A stretch of DNA of 64,000 nucleotides from Actinomycetota bacterium (GTDB lineage: Bacteria > Actinomycetota > Actinomycetes > S36-B12 > GCA-2699445): positions 1-64,000 of the forward strand of contig JAGQTY010000001.1 in assembly GCA_020438795.1 (NCBI GenBank). The letters are read 5' to 3'. Below the pieces are notes generated by a model, which saw only the letters and a program-made list of their open reading frames with translations, had not been told where the DNA came from and ran no database searches. The translations under genes were made by a program, and so were the position numbers. This document shows positions 30,464 through 38,611 of this stretch, in pieces (position 1 is the first letter of the stretch; each line of letters starts with the position of its first letter).

Positions 30464-31363
30464 TCACCAGCCGCGCTGGGCCAGTCGATGATCTGCCGGC
30501 AGTTCCTCCACGTTGATACCGACCATCGCCTCGCCCAGTCCGCGGGACACCTTCGCAAGCACATCGGGGTCATCGAAATGAGTGGTTGCCTGGACGATCG
30601 CGGTCGCACGATCTGCCGGATTGCCGGATTTGAAGATCCCCGAACCGACGAAGACCCCATCGGCCCCCAGTTGCATCATCATCGCCGCGTCTGCCGGCGT
30701 GGCGATACCACCGGCCGTGAACAGCACGACCGGCAGCGTTCCCGTGCGTGCCACTTCGGCGACGAGTTCGTAGGGGGCCTGCAACTCCTTGGCAGCGACG
30801 TAGAGCTCGTCCTTGGGCAGTGACGTCAGCCTGGTGATCTGATCACGAATCTGCCGCATGTGGGTGGTCGCGTTCGACACGTCGCCGGTCCCGGCCTCGC
30901 CCTTCGACCGGATCATCGCCGCCCCTTCGGTGATGCGCCGCAGCGCCTCGCCGAGGTTGGTGGCACCACACACGAAGGGAACGGTAAAGCCCCACTTGTC
31001 GATGTGGTTGGTGTAGTCGGCCGGGGTCAGGACCTCGGACTCGTCGATGTAGTCGACACCGAGTGACTGGAGGATCTGCGCCTCCACGAAGTGACCGATG
31101 CGTGCCTTGGCCATGACCGGGATCGACACCGCTTCGATGATGCCGTCGATCATGTCAGGGTCACTCATCCGTGAGACGCCACCCTGCGCGCGGATGTCCG
31201 CGGGCACACGTTCGAGAGCCATCACCGCCACGGCCCCGGCATCCTCGGCGATCCTCGCCTGCTCGGGGGTGACGACATCCATGATGACGCCGCCCTTGAG
31301 CATGTCGGCCATGCCGCGCTTGACGGTGTCAGTACCCACTGCGGGAGAGTTCTCGGTATTCAT
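30464..31363 (-). CDS. pdxS: Pyridoxal 5'-phosphate synthase subunit PdxS
   Basis: PdxS condenses ribose 5-phosphate, glyceraldehyde 3-phosphate and ammonia to PLP. The 299-residue TIM-barrel protein shows the Schiff-base lysine in [11 protein letters not shown] (Lys86), a second lysine in [20 protein letters not shown], and the phosphate-binding [10 protein letters not shown]. Its partner pdxT follows after four bases. Confidence 0.98.
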   Translation of the reverse strand: MNTENSPAVGTDTVKRGMADMLKGGVIMDVVTPEQARIAEDAGAVAVMALERVPADIRAQGGVSRMSDPDMIDGIIEAVSIPVMAKARIGHFVEAQILQSLGVDYIDESEVLTPADYTNHIDKWGFTVPFVCGATNLGEALRRITEGAAMIRSKGEAGTGDVSNATTHMRQIRDQITRLTSLPKDELYVAAKELQAPYELVAEVARTGTLPVVLFTAGGIATPADAAMMMQLGADGVFVGSGIFKSGNPADRATAIVQATTHFDDPDVLAKVSRGLGEAMVGINVEELPADHRLAQRGW

Positions 31364-31442
31364 GCACTGGTCCGATGTGGAAGGGGAAACGACACTCCAA
31401 GTCTAGAGGCGTTGCCGGGGATCGGGAAACCGGCGGCCCCGC

Positions 31443-32000
31443 TCACCTGATCCCGAAGCCCGCCGGCGGACTGTCAGCCATGTCGAAGTAGTGCGGCCAC
31501 GGGGTGTGCCCGGCGAGATGGAACCAGCGGACCATGCGTTGCTCACGCACAGCCACGGTTGCGCGAACGGCGTCGTTGTAGAACCGCCGTGTCATCTCGA
31601 CCCGCCTGGTTACGCTGTTCAGTTCGTCCATCAGCCCGGTCGAACCCAATCGGTCGTTCACATCGGCCACGCAGCCCTCGTCGGCGAAGGCGTCAGCGAG
31701 CTCACGGGTCACCCTCGACTCGGCGATGCATCGCGTGTCGAAGTCCGAATCTGCGACCGTGCGCTCGAGCTCGAGCGAGTCCTTGATGGCTGAGGCCGAA
31801 GCCGGGTCGGGCAGTTCCGCCTGCGCGACGCGCTCAGCGATCTCCACCCGTTGATTCAGTGCCTGGTCCAGAGACACCCAGGCGGCATCCATGCGACGGT
31901 GCAAGCGGTCCAGGCGACCCGCCCGGAATGTCAGTCGCCAGGCCGCCAGCAGCACGATCACTGCGCCTATGGCGATCGCGACGATCCAGTACCAGTGCAT
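31443..32000 (-). CDS. LemA-like membrane-anchored protein
   Basis: The 185-residue protein has an N-terminal transmembrane helix (YWIVAIAIGAVIVLLAAWRL) followed by a helical domain. RMDAAWVSLDQALNQRVEIAERV and RRVEMTRRFYNDAVRATVAV correspond to the LemA family helices (NxVDxAWxxxDxxLxxR and ARxFYNDAV). LemA-family proteins have no established general function. The ATG starts one base after the pimA stop, so it belongs to the phosphatidylinositol mannoside operon. Similar proteins occur at this position in other Actinobacteria. Confidence 0.72.
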   Translation of the reverse strand: MHWYWIVAIAIGAVIVLLAAWRLTFRAGRLDRLHRRMDAAWVSLDQALNQRVEIAERVAQAELPDPASASAIKDSLELERTVADSDFDTRCIAESRVTRELADAFADEGCVADVNDRLGSTGLMDELNSVTRRVEMTRRFYNDAVRATVAVREQRMVRWFHLAGHTPWPHYFDMADSPPAGFGIR

Positions 32001-32001
32001 T

Positions 32002-33204
32002 TCAGCCCCTGCGCCGGCTCTTGGTACCGCCGCGCCGCAGGATCCGGCCCATCCACATGCCGCTGAAGTCCTCGGTCACCTTCTCACCGGGTATCGCCAC
32101 GCTGCGGTAGACGTCCACGATCTCGCCGGTGACCCGGCTCCAGTCATAGAGCCAGGCGCGCTTCTCTCCGCGCTCGGCCAGTTCCTTGCGCCGCACCGGA
32201 TCGTCGAGGAGTTCGTTGGCGACTCTCGCGAGGTCGGCGGGATCCTCGTTCCGGAACAAGGCCCCCGCCCGTCCGTCGTCGAGCACCCTCGTGAACGCCT
32301 CGAGATCGCTGGCGATCACTGGTGTTCGTGAGGCCATCGCTTCGAGCAACACGATGCCGAAGGATTCACCGCCGGTGTTGGGAGCAACATAGGCCGTGGC
32401 TGAGTGGAAGGAGCGGACCTTGTCCTCCTCCGAGACCAGGCCCTGGAACGTGAGCCGTCCGGCAAGATCCTTCGGCAGGCCCTTGCGCACGGCCTTCTCG
32501 TCACCCGGGCCCGCCAGCAGCACTCTGAGGTCCGGATGGCGATCGATGATCTCGGGCAGAGCGCCCAGCAGCACTGGCAATCCCTTGCGGGGTTCGTCGC
32601 TGCGACCGAGGAAGAACAGCGACTTGCCCGGACCGGGCCAGCCGTCGAACGGCTCCGCTTTGGTGAAGGACGCACAGTCCACCCCGTTCGGGATGAGGAT
32701 GGCGTCGCCACCCAGATGGTCGACCAGGGTTCTGCGGGCGAGTTCGGAGACCGCGATCCTGCCACGCAGCTTCTCCATGATGGTCTGACCCATCTCCTCG
32801 GTCATAGCCAGGACCCTCGAGCGTTCAATGGAGGAGTGCCAGGTCGCCACGATCGGGCCCTGCGCCGCGTACATCGCGACCCAGGAGACCCCCGGCGCCA
32901 TCGGTTCGTGCACATGCATGACGTCGTAGTCGCCGGTGCGCAGCCAGTCCTTGATGATGTCGACGGTGCCGCGCCGTAGGCCCAGGCGGGCCACAGACCC
33001 GTTCCAGCTCACGGCGATCGGTTTGCCCGTGGAGGTCACATAGTCGGGTAGTCCCTTGTTGGAGTCCGCCGGCGCGAGCACGCCCACATGATGCCCGGCC
33101 TGGGTGAGGGCCTTGGTGAGGTCCCTGATGTGGAACTGCACCCCGCCGGGAACGTCCCAGGCGTAGGGACACACGATACCGATCCGCAGTGGCTCACCCA
33201 GCAT
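32002..33204 (-). CDS. pimA: Phosphatidylinositol alpha-mannosyltransferase PimA
   Basis: PimA adds the first mannose from GDP-mannose to phosphatidyl-myo-inositol on the cytoplasmic face of the membrane. The 400-residue GT4 (GT-B fold) enzyme shows GIVCPYAWDVPGGVQFHI at the N terminus, the HVHEPMAPG and WHSSIERS segments of the acceptor domain and the C-terminal GRSDEPRKGLPVLL and ESFGIVLLEAMA (E-x7-E) donor-site motif. ATG 33204 overlaps the acyltransferase stop by 11 bases, indicating coupling. Confidence 0.95.
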   Translation of the reverse strand: MLGEPLRIGIVCPYAWDVPGGVQFHIRDLTKALTQAGHHVGVLAPADSNKGLPDYVTSTGKPIAVSWNGSVARLGLRRGTVDIIKDWLRTGDYDVMHVHEPMAPGVSWVAMYAAQGPIVATWHSSIERSRVLAMTEEMGQTIMEKLRGRIAVSELARRTLVDHLGGDAILIPNGVDCASFTKAEPFDGWPGPGKSLFFLGRSDEPRKGLPVLLGALPEIIDRHPDLRVLLAGPGDEKAVRKGLPKDLAGRLTFQGLVSEEDKVRSFHSATAYVAPNTGGESFGIVLLEAMASRTPVIASDLEAFTRVLDDGRAGALFRNEDPADLARVANELLDDPVRRKELAERGEKRAWLYDWSRVTGEIVDVYRSVAIPGEKVTEDFSGMWMGRILRRGGTKSRRRG

Positions 33205-34138
33205 CGCGCTGGTCCCCACCGGTCGCAGAGCGGTCCTGCTGCCAGGGATCCCGGGACTTGTCGAGGTCGGCGGTCCACAGCGGCTGGAGCATGTGCCAGT
33301 CACCCGGATGCTCGCGGATGCCCGAAGCAATCTGATCGGCCCACAGCTGGGTCGCCTTGCGGACGGCCTCCTGCTCGTCGCACTCCATGTCCACGGGGAC
33401 CGGCGGATAGATCCGGGCCTTCGCCTCACCCCCGGAGTACCAGAACCCGACCGGCAGCAGATCGGCCCCGGTGCGGCGGGCCACCAGCGCAGAGCCGGCT
33501 GGCATCCGCGCCTCCTCACCGAAGAAGCTGACCGGAATACCCCGCCGGGACAGATCCCGCTCTCCCACGATCCCCACGATGGGCCCTGTGGTGGCCCGGT
33601 TCTCCAGGATCTCCATGATGTCGGGAGTCCCGGCCGCGATCACCTCGACCCCCATGCTGGCGCGGAAGGAGGTGAACTTCTCGAAGAGCTTCTCGGGCTT
33701 GAGGCGTTCTGCGATCGTCGTCAGGGCACCGTACTTGGTCGCCAGGAACGCGGCACCGAAGTCGTAGTTGCCGGCATGTGGGCAGACGATGACCGGGCCC
33801 CGCCCGCTCTCCTGAGCCTCGGTGACGTAGTGCAGATCGGTGACCTCCAACGAGAGCAGTCGTTCCCTGGACCAGTCGGGCATGCGAAAGGCATCACACC
33901 AGTAGCGCGCGTAGCTGTGCATGCACTCCCGCGACAGGTCTGCCAGCTCAGCCTGTGAGGCTCCGGGAACCACGCGTGCGATGTTCTTCTCGTACTGCCG
34001 CACCGAAGGGCCGCGCTTGCGCCACATCCGGTCGGCGAACCGGTCGAACAGCCGGTAGGCGGTGCGCTCGTTCAGCTTGCGCACCGTGCCCCACCCGAGG
34101 CTGTAGCCGAAGTAGACGAACTGATCGCGAGCGGTCAT
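33194..34138 (-). CDS. Phosphatidylinositol mannoside acyltransferase (PatA-like)
   Basis: This 314-residue member of the lauroyl/KDO2-lipid A acyltransferase family most likely acylates PIM1 or PIM2. The H-x4-D catalytic pair is in CPHAGNYDF, followed by ERLKPEKLFEKF, GERDLSRRGIPVSFFG and LQPLW near the end. It overlaps both neighbours: its ATG (34138) lies inside the end of pgsA and its end inside the pimA start, so pgsA-acyltransferase-pimA-lemA are translated as one unit. Confidence 0.92.
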   Translation of the reverse strand: MTARDQFVYFGYSLGWGTVRKLNERTAYRLFDRFADRMWRKRGPSVRQYEKNIARVVPGASQAELADLSRECMHSYARYWCDAFRMPDWSRERLLSLEVTDLHYVTEAQESGRGPVIVCPHAGNYDFGAAFLATKYGALTTIAERLKPEKLFEKFTSFRASMGVEVIAAGTPDIMEILENRATTGPIVGIVGERDLSRRGIPVSFFGEEARMPAGSALVARRTGADLLPVGFWYSGGEAKARIYPPVPVDMECDEQEAVRKATQLWADQIASGIREHPGDWHMLQPLWTADLDKSRDPWQQDRSATGGDQRDAG

Positions 34139-34806
34139 GCCGGACCCGCATCACTCTCGGGGGCACTCTGCGGGGCCGCGGGGTGGTGCAGTTGTCCCTT
34201 GATCTTGTTGAACCGCTGCCCGATCGTGATGATCACCAGGATCGCGAGGATGACCGCTGCCACCGTGAGTACCCACGGGTACCCGTCCGGGGATTGCACA
34301 ATGAAGACGATGCCCTGCACGAACGCGAGCGCCAGGATCCAGATCTGGCGTTCCGCCCGCTCGGCGATGCCGCCCTTGGCGTCCGCGCCGAGGCTCTCCG
34401 CCCTTGCCTTGGCGTAGGAGATGACGAACGCCCCGACGGTCACGACCCACATGGCGGCGGTACCGACGGCGTAGCCTCGGGTGGCGAAGAAGATGAGGAT
34501 CCCGCCGAAGATCGCTCCGTCCGCCAGTCGATCCAGCGTGGAGTCCAGGAAGTTGCCCCAGGGACTGGCCGTGCCCAGCATGCGCGCCATGGTGCCGTCG
34601 AGGAGGTCCGAGAACACGAACAGCAGGATCACCAGGGTCCCGACGACGAATTCCCCCCTCGGGAAGAACCACAGTGCCGTTGCGGCCACACCGATGGTGC
34701 CCGCATAGGTGACCATGTCCGGGGTGACACCGATCCTGATCAGCCCGCGGGCCACAGGGTCCACGTATTTGGCCACACCGTGACGGGCGTTGGGGTTATT
34801 GAGCAT
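34135..34806 (-). CDS. pgsA: Phosphatidylinositol phosphate synthase (PgsA1/PIPS-like CDP-alcohol phosphatidyltransferase)
   Basis: This CDP-alcohol phosphatidyltransferase has the full active-site signature D-x2-DG-x2-AR-x8-G-x3-D-x3-D in DLLDGTMARMLG and NFLDSTLDRLAD. Because it is in one operon with PIM genes, the product is most probably phosphatidylinositol phosphate, the PIM precursor, rather than phosphatidylglycerol phosphate. The 223-residue protein has six transmembrane helices. ATG 34806 is preceded by GGGGAGG. The C-terminal 20 residues are Pro/Ala-rich. Confidence 0.93.
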   Translation of the reverse strand: MLNNPNARHGVAKYVDPVARGLIRIGVTPDMVTYAGTIGVAATALWFFPRGEFVVGTLVILLFVFSDLLDGTMARMLGTASPWGNFLDSTLDRLADGAIFGGILIFFATRGYAVGTAAMWVVTVGAFVISYAKARAESLGADAKGGIAERAERQIWILALAFVQGIVFIVQSPDGYPWVLTVAAVILAILVIITIGQRFNKIKGQLHHPAAPQSAPESDAGPA

Positions 34807-34930
34807 CGGTCCTCCCCCGCCGCGCGGGCGGTCTACAGGGTGATAGTAGCGGGAACATGATCACTTCTCTCGTGACGACGCCGCTCGGGGTATCGCGCAC
34901 GGCACGCCAGGCGCCCACGCAACCCGGGGA

Positions 34931-35533
34931 TCATAGTTCGTCCCAGGCCTCCGCGAGCAGATATCGGGTCTGCGGCAATTCCTGTGGCAGCACCTTGGTC
35001 CGGCCGACGATCGGCATGAAGTTGGAGTCGCCGCCCCAGCGCGGCACAACGTGCTCATGCAGGTGGGCCGCGATCCCGGCACCTGCGACCGGTCCCTGAT
35101 TGATACCGAGGTTGAAACCGTGTGGGTCCATCGCTGCCCGGATCGCCGTCATGGCCTGCCGCGTGAACAAGGACAGTTCCGCGGCCTCCGAATCATTCAG
35201 CTCGGTGAAGTCGGCCAAGTGACGGTACGGGCAGATCAGCAGGTGACCCGAGTTGTACGGGTACAGGTTCAGCACCGCGTAGACCGATTCCCCGCGGCGC
35301 ACGATGAGGCCGTCCTCGTCACTGAGGCTCGGTGCCCGGCAGAACGGGCATTCGTGGCCGGGCTCGGAATGCGGCGGCTTGTTCTCCCCCTTGATGTAGG
35401 CCATCCGATGAGGGGTCCACAGCCGCTCGAAGCCGTCGGCCATCGCCGTTTCCTCGGTCGGATCGCGGGGCAGGCCGTGCTCCGCGCCCTGGACTTGTGA
35501 GCGCAGGTCCAGACTCTCCTCGGCAGGGTCCAC
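34931..35533 (-). CDS. HIT family protein (AP4A phosphorylase-like)
   Basis: The protein carries the histidine-triad motif HLHEHVVPRW and an N-terminal zinc-type CPFC. The region RLWTPHRMAYIKGENKP is typical of the actinobacterial HIT protein located between thrS and pgsA. Related enzymes cleave dinucleoside polyphosphates or nucleotidyl conjugates; the substrate here is unknown. GTG 35533 has TAGATT six bases upstream (leaderless type) and gives 200 residues. An alternative ATG at 35443 has a GAGG ribosome binding site and gives 170 residues. Confidence 0.9.
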   Translation of the reverse strand: MDPAEESLDLRSQVQGAEHGLPRDPTEETAMADGFERLWTPHRMAYIKGENKPPHSEPGHECPFCRAPSLSDEDGLIVRRGESVYAVLNLYPYNSGHLLICPYRHLADFTELNDSEAAELSLFTRQAMTAIRAAMDPHGFNLGINQGPVAGAGIAAHLHEHVVPRWGGDSNFMPIVGRTKVLPQELPQTRYLLAEAWDEL

Positions 35534-35539
35534 GCAGTC

Positions 35540-35545
35540 AATCTA
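35540..35545 (-). promoter_or_regulatory. -10 box TAGATT, possible leaderless start of the HIT gene
   Basis: TAGATT on the minus strand ends six bases before GTG 35533. This supports the longer HIT reading frame and a promoter inside the thrS-HIT gap. Confidence 0.45.
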
Positions 35546-35596
35546 CGGCAGCGCCTACACCGGCAGCGCTGGAACACGCCGCTGGACCGCGACGCT

Positions 35597-37591
35597 CTAT
35601 CGGCGTTCCCGGATCGCCTCCAGAATCTCCGCGACCGCGTCGGGGATGGGGACCCCATTCTTCTGCTCCCCCGATCGGTACCGGAAGGAGACTGCGTCGG
35701 ATTCCACGTCACGGTCCCCCGCCAGCAGCATGTAGGGAACCTTCGCTTTCTGCGCGTTGCGGATCTTCTTCTGCATCCGGTCAGGACTGGTGTCAACCTC
35801 GGCCCTCACCCCATGGCCGCGCAGCTGTGCCACCACGCCTTCGAGATAGCCGATGTGCTCATCGGCGATGGGGATGGCCACCACCTGCACTGGCGACAGC
35901 CAGGCGGGGAACGCCCCCGCATAGTGCTCCAGCAGCACCGCGAAGAATCGCTCGATGGAGCCGAACAGCGCGCGGTGGATCATCACGGGTCGCTGCCTGG
36001 TGCCGTCATCGGCGGTGTACTCGAGGTCGAACCGCTGTGGCAGCTGGAAGTCGACCTGGATGGTGGACATCTGCCAGGTGCGTCCGATGGCGTCCTTTGC
36101 CTGGACGGAGATCTTGGGACCGTAGAAGGCGGCGCCACCCTCATCGAGGACCAGTTCGAGGCCCTGGCGCTCCCCGGCCTCCAACAGGGCGGCGGTGGCC
36201 TCTTCCCACTCATGGGCCTCCCCGACGCTTTTGTCGGGGTCGCGGGTGGACAGTTCCAGATAGAAGTCGGTGAGACCGTAGTCACGCAACAGATTCAGCA
36301 CGAACGACAGCAAGGAGTCCAGCTCACCGGCCATCTGCTCCTTGGTGCAGTAGATGTGCGCATCATCCTGAGTGAAGCCCCGGGCGCGGGTCAGGCCCTG
36401 GACCACTCCGGACTTCTCGTACCGGTACACCGTGCCGAACTCGAACAGCCGGATCGGAAGCTCCCGGTAGGAACGTCCGCGGGAGTTGTAGATCAGGTTG
36501 TGCATGGGACAGTTCATGGGCTTCAGGTAGTACTTCTGGGCCTGCCGCTTCACGTGACCGTCGGGCCCGTACTCCGCGTCGAGATCCATGGGTGGATACA
36601 TGCCCTCGGCGTACCAGTCGAGGTGTCCCGACTGCTGGAACAGCGCCTCCTTGCTGATGTGCGGCGTGGAGACGAACTCATAGCCCGCCTCCTCGTGGCG
36701 CACTCGGGAGTAGTCCTCCATGACCTTCTTGACCACGCCTCCCTTGGGGTGGAAGACGGCCAGTCCTGAGCCGATCTCCTCCGGGAAGGAGAACAGATCA
36801 AGCTCCGCGCCGAGGCGGCGGTGGTCGCGCCGGGCGGCCTCCTCCAGGAAGGTCAGGTAGGCACTCAGCTGCTCCTTGTCGGGCCAGGCGGTCCCGTACA
36901 CGCGCTGCAGGGACTCGTTGTCCTGATCACCCAGCCAGTAGGAGGCCGAGGAGCGCATGACCTTGATCGCGTTGGGCGGGATGTACTTGGTACTGGGCAC
37001 GTGGGGTCCGCGACACAGGTCGCCCCACTGGGTGTCACCCTTGCGGTCCACATTGTCGTAGATGGTCAGCTCTGCGCCTCCCACCTCCATGACCTCAGCC
37101 CCGCCCTCGCTGTCCACCAGACGCAGCTTGAGGGGTTCGTCGGCCAGTTCCGCCCGCGCCTGCTCCGGGTCGACGACGCGTCGCACGAACCGCTGCCCCT
37201 GCTTGCATATCGCCACCATGCGCTTCTGGATCGCGGTGAGGTCCGCGGCATCGAACGGCTCCGGCACCTCGAATTCGTAGTAGAAGCCGTCCTTGATCGG
37301 GGGACCGATGCCGAGCTTGGCATCCTCGTGCAGATCCTGTACCGCCTGTGCCATGACGTGCGCCGTCGAGTGTCGCAGCACGAACAGGCCGTCCTCGGAT
37401 TCGATGTCCACCGGCTCCACGCTCGCCCCGTCCGGCAACTCGCGTGCGAGGTCCCACAGCTCGCCATCCACACGCATGACGACCACGGAACGGTTCTCGG
37501 CGAACACCTGCTCCCCCGTGGTCCCGGTCGGGAGTTCGCGCGCCTGGCCGTCGATGATGACCGACACCGGGCCATCGCCACTGGTGGGCAT
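35597..37591 (-). CDS. thrS: Threonyl-tRNA synthetase
   Basis: This class II synthetase of 664 residues has the complete bacterial layout: TGS domain ([20 protein letters not shown]), editing domain with [11 protein letters not shown], catalytic core with the zinc-site [12 protein letters not shown], motif 2 ([15 protein letters not shown]) and motif 3 ([11 protein letters not shown]), then an anticodon-binding domain ([20 protein letters not shown]). ATG 37591 follows AAGGAG; the frame upstream runs through the tRNA-Val gene and is not coding. No T-box leader is visible. Confidence 0.97.
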   Translation of the reverse strand: MPTSGDGPVSVIIDGQARELPTGTTGEQVFAENRSVVVMRVDGELWDLARELPDGASVEPVDIESEDGLFVLRHSTAHVMAQAVQDLHEDAKLGIGPPIKDGFYYEFEVPEPFDAADLTAIQKRMVAICKQGQRFVRRVVDPEQARAELADEPLKLRLVDSEGGAEVMEVGGAELTIYDNVDRKGDTQWGDLCRGPHVPSTKYIPPNAIKVMRSSASYWLGDQDNESLQRVYGTAWPDKEQLSAYLTFLEEAARRDHRRLGAELDLFSFPEEIGSGLAVFHPKGGVVKKVMEDYSRVRHEEAGYEFVSTPHISKEALFQQSGHLDWYAEGMYPPMDLDAEYGPDGHVKRQAQKYYLKPMNCPMHNLIYNSRGRSYRELPIRLFEFGTVYRYEKSGVVQGLTRARGFTQDDAHIYCTKEQMAGELDSLLSFVLNLLRDYGLTDFYLELSTRDPDKSVGEAHEWEEATAALLEAGERQGLELVLDEGGAAFYGPKISVQAKDAIGRTWQMSTIQVDFQLPQRFDLEYTADDGTRQRPVMIHRALFGSIERFFAVLLEHYAGAFPAWLSPVQVVAIPIADEHIGYLEGVVAQLRGHGVRAEVDTSPDRMQKKIRNAQKAKVPYMLLAGDRDVESDAVSFRYRSGEQKNGVPIPDAVAEILEAIRERR

Positions 37592-37686
37592 GGTGATCAC
37601 TCCTTCGGGCTGCGAGGCGCGGTGATTCCGGAGCCGCCCCAGAGCAACGGCAGCATACATGACCAGTGCTGCTGGAGGATCGGGAG

Positions 37687-37759
<73 letters not shown>

Positions 37760-37774
37760 GACCATCCGAGGATA

Positions 37775-38143
37775 GCAGCGTGTGGTGCAGTTCCAGCATC
37801 GACTCCTGCGTCATGCTCGGTCCGCGGGCTCGGATCGGGGCCTGCCCCGTCGTTCAGCGCCTCATGCATTGCTGAACTCGGCACTCGCCCGCATGGCTGC
37901 GCACGGCCGAACGACGGCGACCGTATCCGGACATTGCGGACATCGCCAATACAGGCGCGGCCCGTCTCAGGCGTCCACGTGGCGGCCTATGCCAAGTCGT
38001 TACGGAAACTGGGGAACATTTGCTCGCAGAAGACCGTCGTTGTCTTTGAACGCTCAGAACGGGCCGTCTGTGAGATGGGGCACAGTGACTGTCAGGTGTA
38101 GACGGGGTCTGAATGGGCATAGAGAATGTGTAAGGAGGTCGTC
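37775..38143. other. Intergenic region between tRNA-Val and the ssgA-like gene
   Basis: About 370 bases without a supported gene. A 121-codon plus-strand frame covers part of it but has no family resemblance and runs into the ssgA start. The segment should hold the promoters of tRNA-Val (left) and ssgA (right). I see a purine-rich AAGGAGG ribosome binding site at its right end but no confident -35/-10 pair or operator. Confidence 0.6.
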
Positions 38144-38578
38144 ATGAACAATCCAACACCGGCTCCGGTGGTGACTCGCGATCTGCAGATGCAGGTCGTT
38201 CTGGATGACGACAACCGAGTCTCGCTGCCGGCCACGCTGACATATGACGCACACGATCCCTACGCCGTGAATGCGGTCTTCCGCACCGGCGACGGCGACA
38301 TCTCCTGGGTCTTCGCCAGGGAGCTGCTGCGTGACGGGCTTCGCGAGGCCGTGGGCGAGGGTGACATCGTGATCCGTCCCGCACACCCGAGCCGCGGTTC
38401 CCTGGTGATCATCACCTTGACATCACCGAGTGGCACCGCACGCATCGAGGGAGACCGCCACCAGCTGCAGGAGTTCGTCGCCGATGCCTTCGACGCCGTC
38501 CCGGCAGGCGAGGAGTGGCAGTACCTCGAAGTCGATCGGGTGATCAACGAACTGTTGACCCAGGGCGAGGGCTACTGA
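38144..38578 (+). CDS. SsgA-like protein (SALP) family sporulation/cell division regulator
   Basis: SsgA-like proteins are small actinobacterial proteins; in Streptomyces SsgB and SsgA position FtsZ for sporulation septation. The 144-residue protein begins MNNPTPAPVVTRDLQMQVVLDDDNRVSLP and shows the family core SLPATLTYDAHDPYAVNAVF, SWVFARELLRDGL and GDIVIRPAHP. ATG 38144 lies close behind AAGGAGG. The length and the single copy in a non-specialised context fit an SsgB-type member. Its presence suggests a lineage related to sporulating or filament-forming Actinobacteria. Confidence 0.92.
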   Translation: MNNPTPAPVVTRDLQMQVVLDDDNRVSLPATLTYDAHDPYAVNAVFRTGDGDISWVFARELLRDGLREAVGEGDIVIRPAHPSRGSLVIITLTSPSGTARIEGDRHQLQEFVADAFDAVPAGEEWQYLEVDRVINELLTQGEGY

Positions 38579-38581
38579 CAG

Positions 38582-38603
38582 CAGTCGCGCATGACCGCGA
38601 CTG
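38582..38603. terminator. Hairpin between convergent ssgA-like and GGDEF-EAL genes
   Basis: CAGTCGCG at 38582-38589 and CGCGACTG at 38596-38603 form a perfect eight-base-pair stem with a six-base loop. It starts three bases after the ssgA stop and ends eight bases before the end of the opposing gene, so it can serve both directions. Confidence 0.65.
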
Positions 38604-38611
38604 TCGCCCGC

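Noticed and set aside
37592-37686. T-box or other riboswitch upstream of thrS
   Set aside because: The leader is under 100 bases, has no T-box core sequence and shows a normal AAGGAG before the start.
37782-38147. Possible gene in the tRNA-Val/ssgA intergenic region
   Set aside because: Arg/Ser-rich translation without resemblance to any family, overlapping the well-supported ssgA start.
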